DNA of 31,725 nucleotides, from contig CAYLWW010000004.1 of assembly GCA_964387585.1 (NCBI GenBank), positions 1 through 31,725 on the forward strand. The letters are read 5' to 3'. The DNA is from CAYLWW01 sp964387585 (GTDB taxonomy: Bacteria > Pseudomonadota > Alphaproteobacteria > Rickettsiales > Midichloriaceae). The notes under the pieces were generated by a model, which did no database searches, had not been told where the DNA came from, and saw only the letters and a program-made list of their open reading frames with translations. Shown in pieces: positions 16,429 to 24,590 of this stretch; the first letter of the stretch is position 1, and every line of letters begins with the position of its first letter. Position numbers and translations under genes: made by a program.

Positions 16429-17271
16429 TTACTGATGTAAATCTGCCCATATTTTACAGCATTTTCTTACAGCGGAACGAACTTCACTTATGTAAGCAGT
16501 ACGCTCAGGAACGCTTAGTACTCCACGAGCTTCTAATATGTTGAACAAATGGGAAGCCTTCAAACAATAATCATAAGCTGGTTGCACTAACTGGTCACTA
16601 AGCAATTCTTTTACAGCAGCAATAAGTTCCTTAAACTGGTTAGCTAGCATAGTTGTATTAGCTTTATGAAAATTATACTCACAATACTGTTTTTCAGTTT
16701 CCATAAAAACATCGCTGTATGTAATTGTTTCATTCCATTTAATATCCCATACACTTTTAACATTTTGAATATACATAGCTATTCTTTCTATACCATAAGT
16801 AATTTCTCCCGGTATAGAAGAACACTCAATTCCCCCTAACTGCTGCATGTAAGTAAACTGGGTCACTTCCATTCCATCACACCATAATTCCCAGCCTAAT
16901 CCCCATGCTCCTAATGTAGGGTTTTCCCAATCACTTTCTACAAACCTTAAGTCATGAACTTTACTACCGATACCTAGCTTTGCTAAACTTTCTAAACAAA
17001 GATCTTGAATATTAATAGGTGATGGTTTTAATATTACTTGAAATTGATAATAATGCTGCATCCGATTAGGGTTTTGCGCATATCTACCATCAGAAGGGCG
17101 TCTACAAGGTTGAACATAAGCAATATTCCAATTTTTTTTGTCTAAACAACGCAAACTAGTAGCAGGATGCGAAGTACCAGCACCAACTTCAATATCATAT
17201 GGTTGAAGTAAAATACATCCTTTACTCGACCAAAATTGCTGCAAAGTTAAAATTATATCCTGTAGATACAT
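16429..17271 (-). CDS. glyQ: Glycine-tRNA ligase alpha subunit
   Basis: Catalytic alpha subunit of the heterotetrameric bacterial glycyl-tRNA synthetase, which activates glycine and needs the beta subunit GlyS to charge tRNA-Gly. From the ATG at 17271 it is 280 residues, the family length. It begins MYLQDIILTLQQFW and carries LLQPYDIEVGAGTSHPAT, the class II motif 2-like YVQPCRRPSDGRYAQNPNR, WELWCDGMEVTQFTYMQQ and IPGEITYGIERIAMY. The frame stays open to an ATG at 17361, but those 30 extra residues (many Tyr/Ile) are unlike the family and would overlap degP, so the internal start is preferred. The next gene downstream is not glyS, which is unusual. Confidence 0.95.
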   Translation of the reverse strand: MYLQDIILTLQQFWSSKGCILLQPYDIEVGAGTSHPATSLRCLDKKNWNIAYVQPCRRPSDGRYAQNPNRMQHYYQFQVILKPSPINIQDLCLESLAKLGIGSKVHDLRFVESDWENPTLGAWGLGWELWCDGMEVTQFTYMQQLGGIECSSIPGEITYGIERIAMYIQNVKSVWDIKWNETITYSDVFMETEKQYCEYNFHKANTTMLANQFKELIAAVKELLSDQLVQPAYDYCLKASHLFNILEARGVLSVPERTAYISEVRSAVRKCCKIWADLHQ

Positions 17272-17341
17272 CTTATAATAAGGAATAAGTGTTATAATTT
17301 TTTTAATATAGCGATAATTATAGTGAACTAAAAAGCTATTA

Positions 17342-18898
17342 TTACGTAATAGACATACCAATAAATAACGTTTCCCCTCTACGAGAAAGTAATAATACTA
17401 TCGTTTCTTTTCCAGCTTTTTTCATTTTTTCTACTTCTTTTTCAAATTCTTCTATGTTATTTATTTGCTTTTGATTAACGCTAATAATTACATCACCTTG
17501 CATTATTCCTGCTAGACTACTAATAGAGTTCTCATCTATTGCAATTACTACGACACCTTTTTCTTCCGTAATGCTATACTTCAACTTCAATTCAGGACTC
17601 AAGTTTTGGACTGTTAGCCCTAATAAAATTTTTTCATTAACTGGCAAAGATTTAGAATCAACTGAGCTACTTTCAAAAGGATTATCATTAGCAGGTTTTT
17701 CAATAATAACACTAAGCTGAACTGTCTTATTATCCCTTAATACATCAATACTCACTTTTTTATTTATAACTGTTTCCCCAACTATACGCGGTAACATATT
17801 CATGGCAACAATTTCTTTATCATCAAATTTCACTATAACATCTCCAACTTTTATCCCTGCTTTATCCGCTGGGCTGCCTTTGACTATGTTTGTTACTAAT
17901 GCTCCCTTAGACTCACTCAGGCCTAATCCATTAGCAATATCTTGATCCATATTTTGAACTTTAACTCCTAACCATCCTCGTTCTATTTTGCCTTTTTCAC
18001 GCAACTGCTTGATTATGGGCTGCACTATATTAGATGGGATAGCGAAACCAATACCAACACTACCTCCAGTAGGAGAAGTAGACATTATTACCGAGTTAAC
18101 ACCTATAACTTCACCACTTATATTACATAAAGGACCACCAGAACTTCCCTGATTAATTGCAGCATCTGTCTGAATAAAATCATCTAATGTATTGCTACTT
18201 ATATACCTAGCCTTAGCTGATACAACTCCAGCTGTTACTGTTCCTCCTAAACCAAATGGATTTCCTATAGCTATAGCCAAATCACCAACTCTAGTAACGT
18301 CAGAATTAGCAAATTCTAAATAAGGTAATTCTGATTTAGTTTCTATTTTTAATAAAGCAATATCAGTTTTAGGATCGCTTCCTATTACTTTCGCTTTATA
18401 GCTTCTAGTACCAGTACTTAAAGTTATGCTGATTTCATCTGCACCATCAATAACGTGGTTATTAGTAACTATGTAGCCACTTTTATCTACTATAAATCCT
18501 GATCCCAGTGAAGTTATTTTTCGAGTAGATTTTTGTGGTTGATTAGGTTGTTGATTATCTTTTTCTACTCCTGGAGGAGCATAATGAAAAAGAAAAGGCA
18601 AATCACGTAATAAATCGCCTAATTCATCAGGTAATACATTTGAGAAACGATTTTTTAAATCAATTTTTTGAGTTGTAGAAATATTTACTACTGCTGGTGT
18701 AACTTTTTCTACTGAATCCGCAATCGAACCATTAATTATGGGCAATGCTAAAGCTTTTGAAAAACCATTATACCTTTCAAAGATTATAGTGAATGCTATA
18801 AGTGCCAAGAAAAAAGTAAAACAATTTTTTAGCAATTTATTAAAATTTATTTTAACATCAGTGTTGAACATACTGATTGGAGCTAGGAACGATAACAT
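17342..18898 (-). CDS. degP: Do-like periplasmic serine protease DegP/HtrA
   Basis: Periplasmic protease/chaperone that handles misfolded envelope proteins. The 518 residues begin with an uncleaved or signal-like hydrophobic segment at about 26-41. The trypsin-like domain has a complete catalytic triad: His148 (TNNHVIDGADEI), Asp179 (DPKTDIALLKI) and Ser253 (QTDAAINQGSSGGPL). Two PDZ domains follow: about 300-395 (RGWLGVKVQNM, GSPADKAGIKVGDVI) and about 430-515 (LGLTVQNLSPEL, SSLAGIMQGDVIISVNQ). AAGG-like bases just upstream of the ATG at 18898 (AAGG then five bases) support that start; an alternative is Met11. It lies upstream of glyQ on the same strand and downstream of the small lipoprotein gene. 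Confidence 0.94.
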   Translation of the reverse strand: MLSFLAPISMFNTDVKINFNKLLKNCFTFFLALIAFTIIFERYNGFSKALALPIINGSIADSVEKVTPAVVNISTTQKIDLKNRFSNVLPDELGDLLRDLPFLFHYAPPGVEKDNQQPNQPQKSTRKITSLGSGFIVDKSGYIVTNNHVIDGADEISITLSTGTRSYKAKVIGSDPKTDIALLKIETKSELPYLEFANSDVTRVGDLAIAIGNPFGLGGTVTAGVVSAKARYISSNTLDDFIQTDAAINQGSSGGPLCNISGEVIGVNSVIMSTSPTGGSVGIGFAIPSNIVQPIIKQLREKGKIERGWLGVKVQNMDQDIANGLGLSESKGALVTNIVKGSPADKAGIKVGDVIVKFDDKEIVAMNMLPRIVGETVINKKVSIDVLRDNKTVQLSVIIEKPANDNPFESSSVDSKSLPVNEKILLGLTVQNLSPELKLKYSITEEKGVVVIAIDENSISSLAGIMQGDVIISVNQKQINNIEEFEKEVEKMKKAGKETIVLLLSRRGETLFIGMSIT

Positions 18899-19057
18899 CT
18901 ATACCTTAAATCTTTATTATTTACTAATTACTATTTAATTTAGAACTTACTTGTTGTGTAACATTTTAATTCATTTGATATAAAAATCAACATTCATGCT
19001 AACAGCATTTTAATTTTAGAATTATCTACTTATACTAAATTACTTTAACATAATAAG

Positions 19058-19483
19058 TTAATTTATAGGTAAATAAGCTTCAGTCTTTGCTCCTTTCTCT
19101 ATAAGTATATCATTATTTTTTTTCATAGAGTTAGAGCTACACTTCTTTAAAGTATATAATTGCTTAAGATAACCCAACCTATCATTAATTAGAAATTCTT
19201 TTCGGTCAGCATCCAGTTTTACTTGAGGAGCACATATTAAAGGCTGAGCAAATATATAAGGCATTGCAGCTCTTTCTTTAGCATTTTTCAATAAGTACTG
19301 TGCTTCGCTCATTTCATATACCAGTTCTTCACAATTAAGGTAAGTATCGTTTTCTTTTGCTATCTGAACTTCAGACATAAAAGATGTTTTACAACTACAG
19401 CCAGTAATTATAGTACTAATAAATAAAATTTTAAGTAATAACTTAATGCCACTACTATTAGGTAAAAACTTCGGAAAGAACAT
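19058..19483 (-). CDS. Small hypothetical lipoprotein
   Basis: A 141-residue protein with no family that I recognise. A basic and hydrophobic leader (KLLLKILFISTIITGC) ends in a lipobox I-T-G-C at 26-29, so Cys29 is the probable lipidated residue. The mature part is mostly helical and contains Cys31, Cys51, Cys83 and Cys114 (approximate), which could form disulfides in the periplasm. It lies 159 bp upstream of degP on the same strand, consistent with an envelope role. It is preceded by the repeat and terminator region at 19621-19815. Confidence 0.78.
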   Translation of the reverse strand: MFFPKFLPNSSGIKLLLKILFISTIITGCSCKTSFMSEVQIAKENDTYLNCEELVYEMSEAQYLLKNAKERAAMPYIFAQPLICAPQVKLDADRKEFLINDRLGYLKQLYTLKKCSSNSMKKNNDILIEKGAKTEAYLPIN

Positions 19484-19620
19484 TATTATTGCTAATTATA
19501 AATTTTTGTTAGAAGCAATTAATACAATAACCTAACAAGCTAAATAAGCAAACTAATTTAAGCTATATATACAACAAATTCGATAAGCTATCGGATATTT
19601 CTAAACTTCCTACATACTAT

Positions 19621-19682
19621 AAAAATAAAAAATTTTCATGCAATACTCTGAACTATAACTAGTAATTAAGTATTGCATGAAA
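19621..19682 (-). terminator. Strong intrinsic terminator, minus strand
   Basis: TTTCATGCAATACT (19634-19647) and AGTATTGCATGAAA (19669-19682) form a perfect 14-bp stem with a 21-nt loop. On the minus strand the stem is followed by ATTTTTTATTTTTATAG, the T-tract of a rho-independent terminator. It lies between the 983-residue gene and the lipoprotein gene and so separates them. Confidence 0.8.
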
Positions 19683-19701
19683 TCACAATTGATTACTTTG
19701 A

Positions 19702-19815
19702 ATTATACCTTTGATACTTCAACATTTGCGTTGTCAAATTTCGGCCCTTCGCTCACGCTCACCTATTAATATAGGCTTTCCAAGCTCACTGCTCATTTTC
19801 CTAGCAACTCTTAAA
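19702..19815 (-). repeat. Dispersed intergenic repeat, copy A
   Basis: In minus orientation it contains GAGTTGCTAGG, AGTGAGCTTGG, CTATATTAATAGGTGAGCG, AAATTTGACAACG and TGTTGAAGTATCAAAGGTATA. The same order and spacing recur on the plus strand at 31435-31543. It begins about 25 bp 3' of the 983-residue gene. It holds a short hairpin, CCTAT/ATAGG, with the loop ATTA. No IS-like terminal structure or ORF is seen. Confidence 0.75.
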
Positions 19816-19838
19816 ATCTCTTTGGTATACCTATAAAC

Positions 19839-22790
19839 CTAAAATTCTGAGGAATGAAAATTAGTGAACATAATATGATTAAGTAAATTTGCTATTATAC
19901 CCTCATCATTATTATTATTATTATTATTCATTCCTAATTGCTCATTATTAGGTACTGCATTAATTGTTAAATTATGAAAATTCACCTGCTGTTGAGCTGG
20001 ATCAATTGTTAGAGGTTTTATAATCGATATATTCAAATTTATTTCATCATTATTTTTTCCTTCTTCTGGCTTCGACTCTACTGGTTGATTATATTCTACT
20101 CTAACGTCCTCTATAATGTCACCACTATTAATATAGAACCTTAAAAGGTCGCCAATTTCCACCCCTTCTGTTTGGTAATAGTGCTGTATTTGATTTGAAA
20201 GTTTTTCATCTAGATAAATAAAACGTGGGTTTTTTATTATAAGTTCATTTATTACTTTAATTCCATTTTTTTCTAAATAACCCAATGATTCTGAATCGTC
20301 AGCTATTTTTTCTTTTATAGATGGAAATCTTTCTTCTATATCAAAACCAGCTTTTTTTAATTGCTCTTTTATATTATTCAACAAAATACTTTTTTTATTC
20401 GTCGATATTAAATTTGCTAATAATTTATAACCCACATCTTGTTTAGACTGTAAAGCTTGATTCAATAAATCATTATTTACAACAATATCAACGAGATCTT
20501 TGATTTTTACTTCAAGGTTTTTTAATTCATTCTCTTTTATATCTCTTAATTTACTCACGCTTTCTAATTTTATTTTTTCTACTACTTTTGCTGCCATCAT
20601 GAAAGATGGTGAGTGGTCTTTACAGCTCTCTAAAAGTGCTTTTATATGTTCTAGAGTTATATAATGCTCGAGAAAACTAGAAAGTAATTCTGGTTGCTTC
20701 TTTATGATATCTTCTAATGACAACCCTTTTGCTTCGATAATTTTTATTAAAACTCCCCTCATTAAAGGATTGAGATTACCTGATTCAAATATATTGGAAT
20801 TTAGCTGTACACTTTCTAAAGGAAATCCATGTTTATCAGCATAATCTAAGAATACTTGCAAAATATCACTACGGTCCGAAGAACGTAACATACTATCGAC
20901 TATATCATTAAATTTTTCTTTGGAAAAAAGATTTTTAGGTAAATATTGGAAAAATTCCCCTAATATATATTGAAATTCTTTAACTTCAAGATATTTGACA
21001 TTCTTTATAATACTTTCTATCAAAGTCTCACCTAAACCTGGATAGTCAGTAAAATATTGAGCTATTGGACCTTTATTAGGAAATGCTTTTGATATCATTA
21101 ATAAATTTGGAATAATGTTGTGTGCATTACTGTCTATAGCAGCTTCAACTAATTTATAAACGCTAATAGCTCCTATAAATGTATCTACAGTATCTTTCTT
21201 AAGTATATTTAGGTTTTCTTTTATAACTTCAACTAACAAATTAGTTACTTCTTTACTGTTTATAACGCTGTTTAATAGCATATCGCCATTATTTAATGAA
21301 AAAAGACCATCTAACATTTTATTTTTAGCAGCATATTTTATTAATGATACGATAACTTTAGGACAAAAAGTATAATCATTATTACTACTTGCGGAAAATA
21401 TTACCTTTAATAAATTAACAATTAACCCCTTTTTATCAGCTATTTCTAAAGCAAGATTAATAGCAGCGGGATTGTAGCTATCTGGTTTAATATTTTCTAA
21501 TGTTACTTTTGCATCCTTTCCTATAAAAAGTTCAAAATCCGAAATACCTTTTTCATTTAGTTTTGTTAAAAAAAAGTTTAATATCTCTTCATTATAATAA
21601 ATACTACCAAGGTATTCATTAATTATTTTTATAGCATTTTCCCTAAAACTTTTATTTATCGATAAATCTTCATTCAACATTTCTATATCAAGCATAAATT
21701 GCCCTAATGCTTTCATTCCATATTTTGCTACTTCGATAAAAATAGAATTGCCTTTTCCTTCTAAAATTTCTTGAACAGGAATTTCAAATTCTTTTCCTAA
21801 AGCTATTAACGGAATTATACTTCCTCCTGCTTTCAATACATTATCAATCATTCCACCAACACAATCTTTAGTAATTATATCGTGAATATTTAACCCTGCT
21901 TTTTTTGCTTCGTTAAGAAGAATTTCAAGTGTATCGATATAAGAATTGATATCTTTGGTTACTGCAGTATACACATGACTATATTGTAATAATTTCTCCA
22001 TATTTAGAAGCTTTATTCCATTTTTCTCCCCCAATTTTTCTATTCCCCTAATATGTTCGAGTATAATGCGAACATATTTTGCATTAGGTGCAGCTTCTAT
22101 TAATCTAGTTATATCAAGCAAATAATTCGAACCTAACTTAGAATATTCTTTAGGATTTAATGCTCCTTTATGCGTTAGTCTATATTCATCAATTGCCTTA
22201 TTACGGTTATCAATATAGATTTCCCAACATTTTTCATGGTGCTTCAAGAAAACTGGCAGCAAAATTTCTACTTTATCATGCTCAATAATATTAACCAAAC
22301 GCGAAAAACTCAACATAAGATCAAAATTATTTTTATCATTAAAACCATAAGATGCAGCTAAAAGAATATCAAGTTTCTTATCAGTTATTGAATCTTTACA
22401 TTCGTCTAAGATAATTTTTATCAAATCATTATCAATATCTTTTGGTTTTTCTAAATAACTATTAATACGTAAAAGTATATCAAGACTCTCTGCATCTTCA
22501 CTACGAGCTGTTTCTCTAACAACTTTATAAAATATACTATCTTCAATATCAGCATTATTAGCAATAGCTGAAATCTTCCGAACTGGAATCTCTAATTTAG
22601 CTAGTACAGTAATAAATTTTATAAGATTTTCTTGATTTTCAAAAACACCAGTAATCTTACCATTATTCACATCTTCTATAAAATTATCTTTTAAATCTTT
22701 TTTGCTTAAATCAATGCTATTAGCTTGAGTAAATATTTTTTCTAGATTTGCTGTTCCTAACTTAATATATTTTTCTTTAGAGTTTTTCAT
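19839..22790 (-). CDS. Large all-helical hypothetical protein (983 residues)
   Basis: No known domain is recognised. The sequence looks helical throughout, with many short amphipathic segments of the form L-x-x-L-I-x-x-A and polar turns, like a helical-repeat (ARM/ankyrin-like) solenoid, but I cannot set a regular period by eye. There is no signal peptide or transmembrane helix. A lysine/leucine-rich, coiled-coil-like stretch lies around 745-790 (KLRDIKENELKNLEVKIKDL). The C-terminus is low-complexity, with a seven-asparagine run encoded by an (AAT)7 microsatellite at 19908-19928. It ends in a strong terminator. Size and context suggest a lineage-specific, possibly host-directed protein; that is inference only. 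Confidence 0.8.
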   Translation of the reverse strand: MKNSKEKYIKLGTANLEKIFTQANSIDLSKKDLKDNFIEDVNNGKITGVFENQENLIKFITVLAKLEIPVRKISAIANNADIEDSIFYKVVRETARSEDAESLDILLRINSYLEKPKDIDNDLIKIILDECKDSITDKKLDILLAASYGFNDKNNFDLMLSFSRLVNIIEHDKVEILLPVFLKHHEKCWEIYIDNRNKAIDEYRLTHKGALNPKEYSKLGSNYLLDITRLIEAAPNAKYVRIILEHIRGIEKLGEKNGIKLLNMEKLLQYSHVYTAVTKDINSYIDTLEILLNEAKKAGLNIHDIITKDCVGGMIDNVLKAGGSIIPLIALGKEFEIPVQEILEGKGNSIFIEVAKYGMKALGQFMLDIEMLNEDLSINKSFRENAIKIINEYLGSIYYNEEILNFFLTKLNEKGISDFELFIGKDAKVTLENIKPDSYNPAAINLALEIADKKGLIVNLLKVIFSASSNNDYTFCPKVIVSLIKYAAKNKMLDGLFSLNNGDMLLNSVINSKEVTNLLVEVIKENLNILKKDTVDTFIGAISVYKLVEAAIDSNAHNIIPNLLMISKAFPNKGPIAQYFTDYPGLGETLIESIIKNVKYLEVKEFQYILGEFFQYLPKNLFSKEKFNDIVDSMLRSSDRSDILQVFLDYADKHGFPLESVQLNSNIFESGNLNPLMRGVLIKIIEAKGLSLEDIIKKQPELLSSFLEHYITLEHIKALLESCKDHSPSFMMAAKVVEKIKLESVSKLRDIKENELKNLEVKIKDLVDIVVNNDLLNQALQSKQDVGYKLLANLISTNKKSILLNNIKEQLKKAGFDIEERFPSIKEKIADDSESLGYLEKNGIKVINELIIKNPRFIYLDEKLSNQIQHYYQTEGVEIGDLLRFYINSGDIIEDVRVEYNQPVESKPEEGKNNDEINLNISIIKPLTIDPAQQQVNFHNLTINAVPNNEQLGMNNNNNNNDEGIIANLLNHIMFTNFHSSEF

Positions 22791-22859
22791 GATAAATTTT
22801 ATACCTGTAATTACATGAATTTTTAGATAAGCGTATATACCGATATAAACAAAGATTTG

Positions 22860-22925
22860 GCATATTGCTCACGGTTAATACGATTGGCTCACTTCGCTTT
22901 TATCGACTTCTTCATTCTTGATAGG
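22860..22925 (-). repeat. Degenerate dispersed repeat, copy C (weak)
   Basis: On the plus strand GCTCACGG, AATA, GGCTCACTTCGC and TTTTATC occur with nearly the spacing of GCTCACC, AATA, AAGCTCACTGC and TTTTCC in copy A. The outer TTGACA-like part is poorly conserved. It lies between the 440- and 983-residue genes. Confidence 0.35.
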
Positions 22926-23013
22926 CATAATAATTTATAATTATCCATATTTCAATCTAATTTACTAAAAATTAAATCATTTCTTAATTAATTAACTCAT
23001 TATTATTAAATTT

Positions 23014-23034
23014 ATTTGAAAATAATATTCAAAT
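23014..23034. repeat. Short inverted repeat after the 440-residue gene
   Basis: ATTTGAA and TTCAAAT form a 7-bp stem with a 7-nt loop, 36 bp 3' of the stop codon. No T-tract follows, so a terminator role is uncertain. Confidence 0.35.
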
Positions 23035-23069
23035 CTCTGATTCATATACTAAACCTTTCTTTTGTGTGA

Positions 23070-24392
23070 TTACGTAAATTTTTTTGCACTATCTATTTCA
23101 AGATTACTACGACTATTACTAACTTTTTCCTGCCAGATACTTTTAGCACAATTGTTTACTGATTTTGCCAAAACATCACCAGCATTATGGAATAAATTAT
23201 AAGCTAACTTACTTGTAGTTGCTTTAAATGCTGTGACTGCAGAGGAAACTTTGTCTACATTATTAATAGCTTTATTTCCTAGTGTATTAACTAGCAATTT
23301 ACGTAACGACATATCGATTATTTTTATCGGACTCCCAACCAAAACAGGAGCGCTTTTTATTCTTTCACCTATACCTTTTTCATTTATTAAAATATCTTGT
23401 TTTGCAATCGAATCATATGCGTTATTATATGACGTATTTAGATCTTTTAATACTCGCTTAAAAGTTGTTTTAGTATTTGTATCATTATTAAGTTCATCAG
23501 CTATCTCTTTTAGCTTAACTTCAGAATTCTTAAAACTTATATCACCAGGCTCAAATTTATTTTCTGCTATCTCTTTACCTTCAGTAGACCCTAATAATAT
23601 TTTTAAAGCACTGTTGTTATTATTTAAATTTGATTTATCTTGAGAAATAATCCCATCCACTAAACCTACCGTAGCAATAACTGCTAAATCAATTAAACTG
23701 AAGCCTATTTGAGCTAAATTTTTTAAAATAAAATAACTCAGTATTGAACCGCTTATCATAAAAGATGCGGCAGGCTTTAGCTTTTCTTTTGCATCAGATA
23801 TAAAACCTTTATTATCTAAAAACTTACCACACTTAGAGGCTATATCACCAATATAATTGCCCAATACAACGCTAAGATTATAAGTAAATTTTAATAAAGT
23901 ACCTCCAACTGCATTCGTTGCTGCTGAAATTTTATTAATTTTAGTAACTGTAGTGGCATGTTCATCATTTTTCACTAATTTTTGCCATACATAATTAGAC
24001 ATTACATCTTTTTCACTTCCAGGAAAATTTATAAATCCTTCGCTTATATTATCTTGCTTTTTTAAAGAAACATCTATCTTACTATAAAACTCATAGCAAT
24101 TATTATATTTTTCAATGATTTCATCAGAAATTTCCTTAATAAAGCCTCTATCTTTATCACGATTACTTACGCTCACTTCCTCTTGGATTAGTTCTTTTAC
24201 CTTACTTTCTTCAAAAATATTAGAATTATCAGCTTTACTTAAACTATCAACACAACCGTTAACTACTCCTATTAAAATTAAATTAATAAATTCATAGCTT
24301 ATTGATATTACATTTTTTACTGTTCTATAACCATAAAATGTACCTAAACTTAAAGCTAAAGGTAAATAACTTTTATTACTTAAATCTGTCAT
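23070..24392 (-). CDS. Hypothetical protein with internal duplication (440 residues)
   Basis: No named family is recognised. The protein consists of two diverged copies of a unit of about 190-215 residues: roughly 10-194 and 208-423. Each unit opens with a hydrophobic hairpin-like region (INLILIGVVNGCVDSLSKAD at 36-55, IDLAVIATVGLVDGIISQDK at 234-253). Each then has a YNN-Y motif (96-100 and 322-326), a GS-containing turn (125-126 and 353-354) and a K-I/V-S-A-...-YNL helix block (154-173 and 381-400). The hydrophobic segments could insert into membranes. There is no signal peptide. It lies upstream of the 983-residue gene on the same strand and is divergent from pbpC. Confidence 0.8.
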   Translation of the reverse strand: MTDLSNKSYLPLALSLGTFYGYRTVKNVISISYEFINLILIGVVNGCVDSLSKADNSNIFEESKVKELIQEEVSVSNRDKDRGFIKEISDEIIEKYNNCYEFYSKIDVSLKKQDNISEGFINFPGSEKDVMSNYVWQKLVKNDEHATTVTKINKISAATNAVGGTLLKFTYNLSVVLGNYIGDIASKCGKFLDNKGFISDAKEKLKPAASFMISGSILSYFILKNLAQIGFSLIDLAVIATVGLVDGIISQDKSNLNNNNSALKILLGSTEGKEIAENKFEPGDISFKNSEVKLKEIADELNNDTNTKTTFKRVLKDLNTSYNNAYDSIAKQDILINEKGIGERIKSAPVLVGSPIKIIDMSLRKLLVNTLGNKAINNVDKVSSAVTAFKATTSKLAYNLFHNAGDVLAKSVNNCAKSIWQEKVSNSRSNLEIDSAKKFT

Positions 24393-24563
24393 ATTAACTT
24401 ACTTATTACTATGCTCACTTAATTATTTAATAGAGAATTAAGCAATTATACAATTAAAATAAAAGTTTCTCTATTACAAAAATAGTAATAAAATTTAGTA
24501 ATTTTTCTAAAAAATCTATTTTAATTTGTTATAAATTAAATTTAATAATAGCCGATTTAACAT

Positions 24564-24572
24564 TGCTATAAT
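24564..24572 (+). promoter_or_regulatory. Extended -10 promoter of pbpC
   Basis: TGCTATAAT has the extended -10 form TGnTATAAT and ends 18 bp before the pbpC ATG. No good -35 is present at the expected distance, as is common for extended -10 promoters. The leader would be only about 12 bases. Confidence 0.45.
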
Positions 24573-24590
24573 AAATTTAATGATGGTGTA

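Noticed and set aside
17272..17361. Upstream extension of glyQ by 30 residues
   Set aside because: The extra residues do not resemble any GlyQ N-terminus and would overlap the end of degP. The internal ATG gives the standard start MYLQDIILTLQQFW.
19908..19928. (AAT)7 microsatellite as a phase-variation switch
   Set aside because: Slippage of a 3-bp unit only alters the asparagine run length and cannot shift the reading frame.
23233..23643. Plus-strand frame of 136 residues antisense to the 440-residue gene
   Set aside because: The opposite strand carries a longer frame with an internal duplication visible at protein level, so this frame is a shadow.
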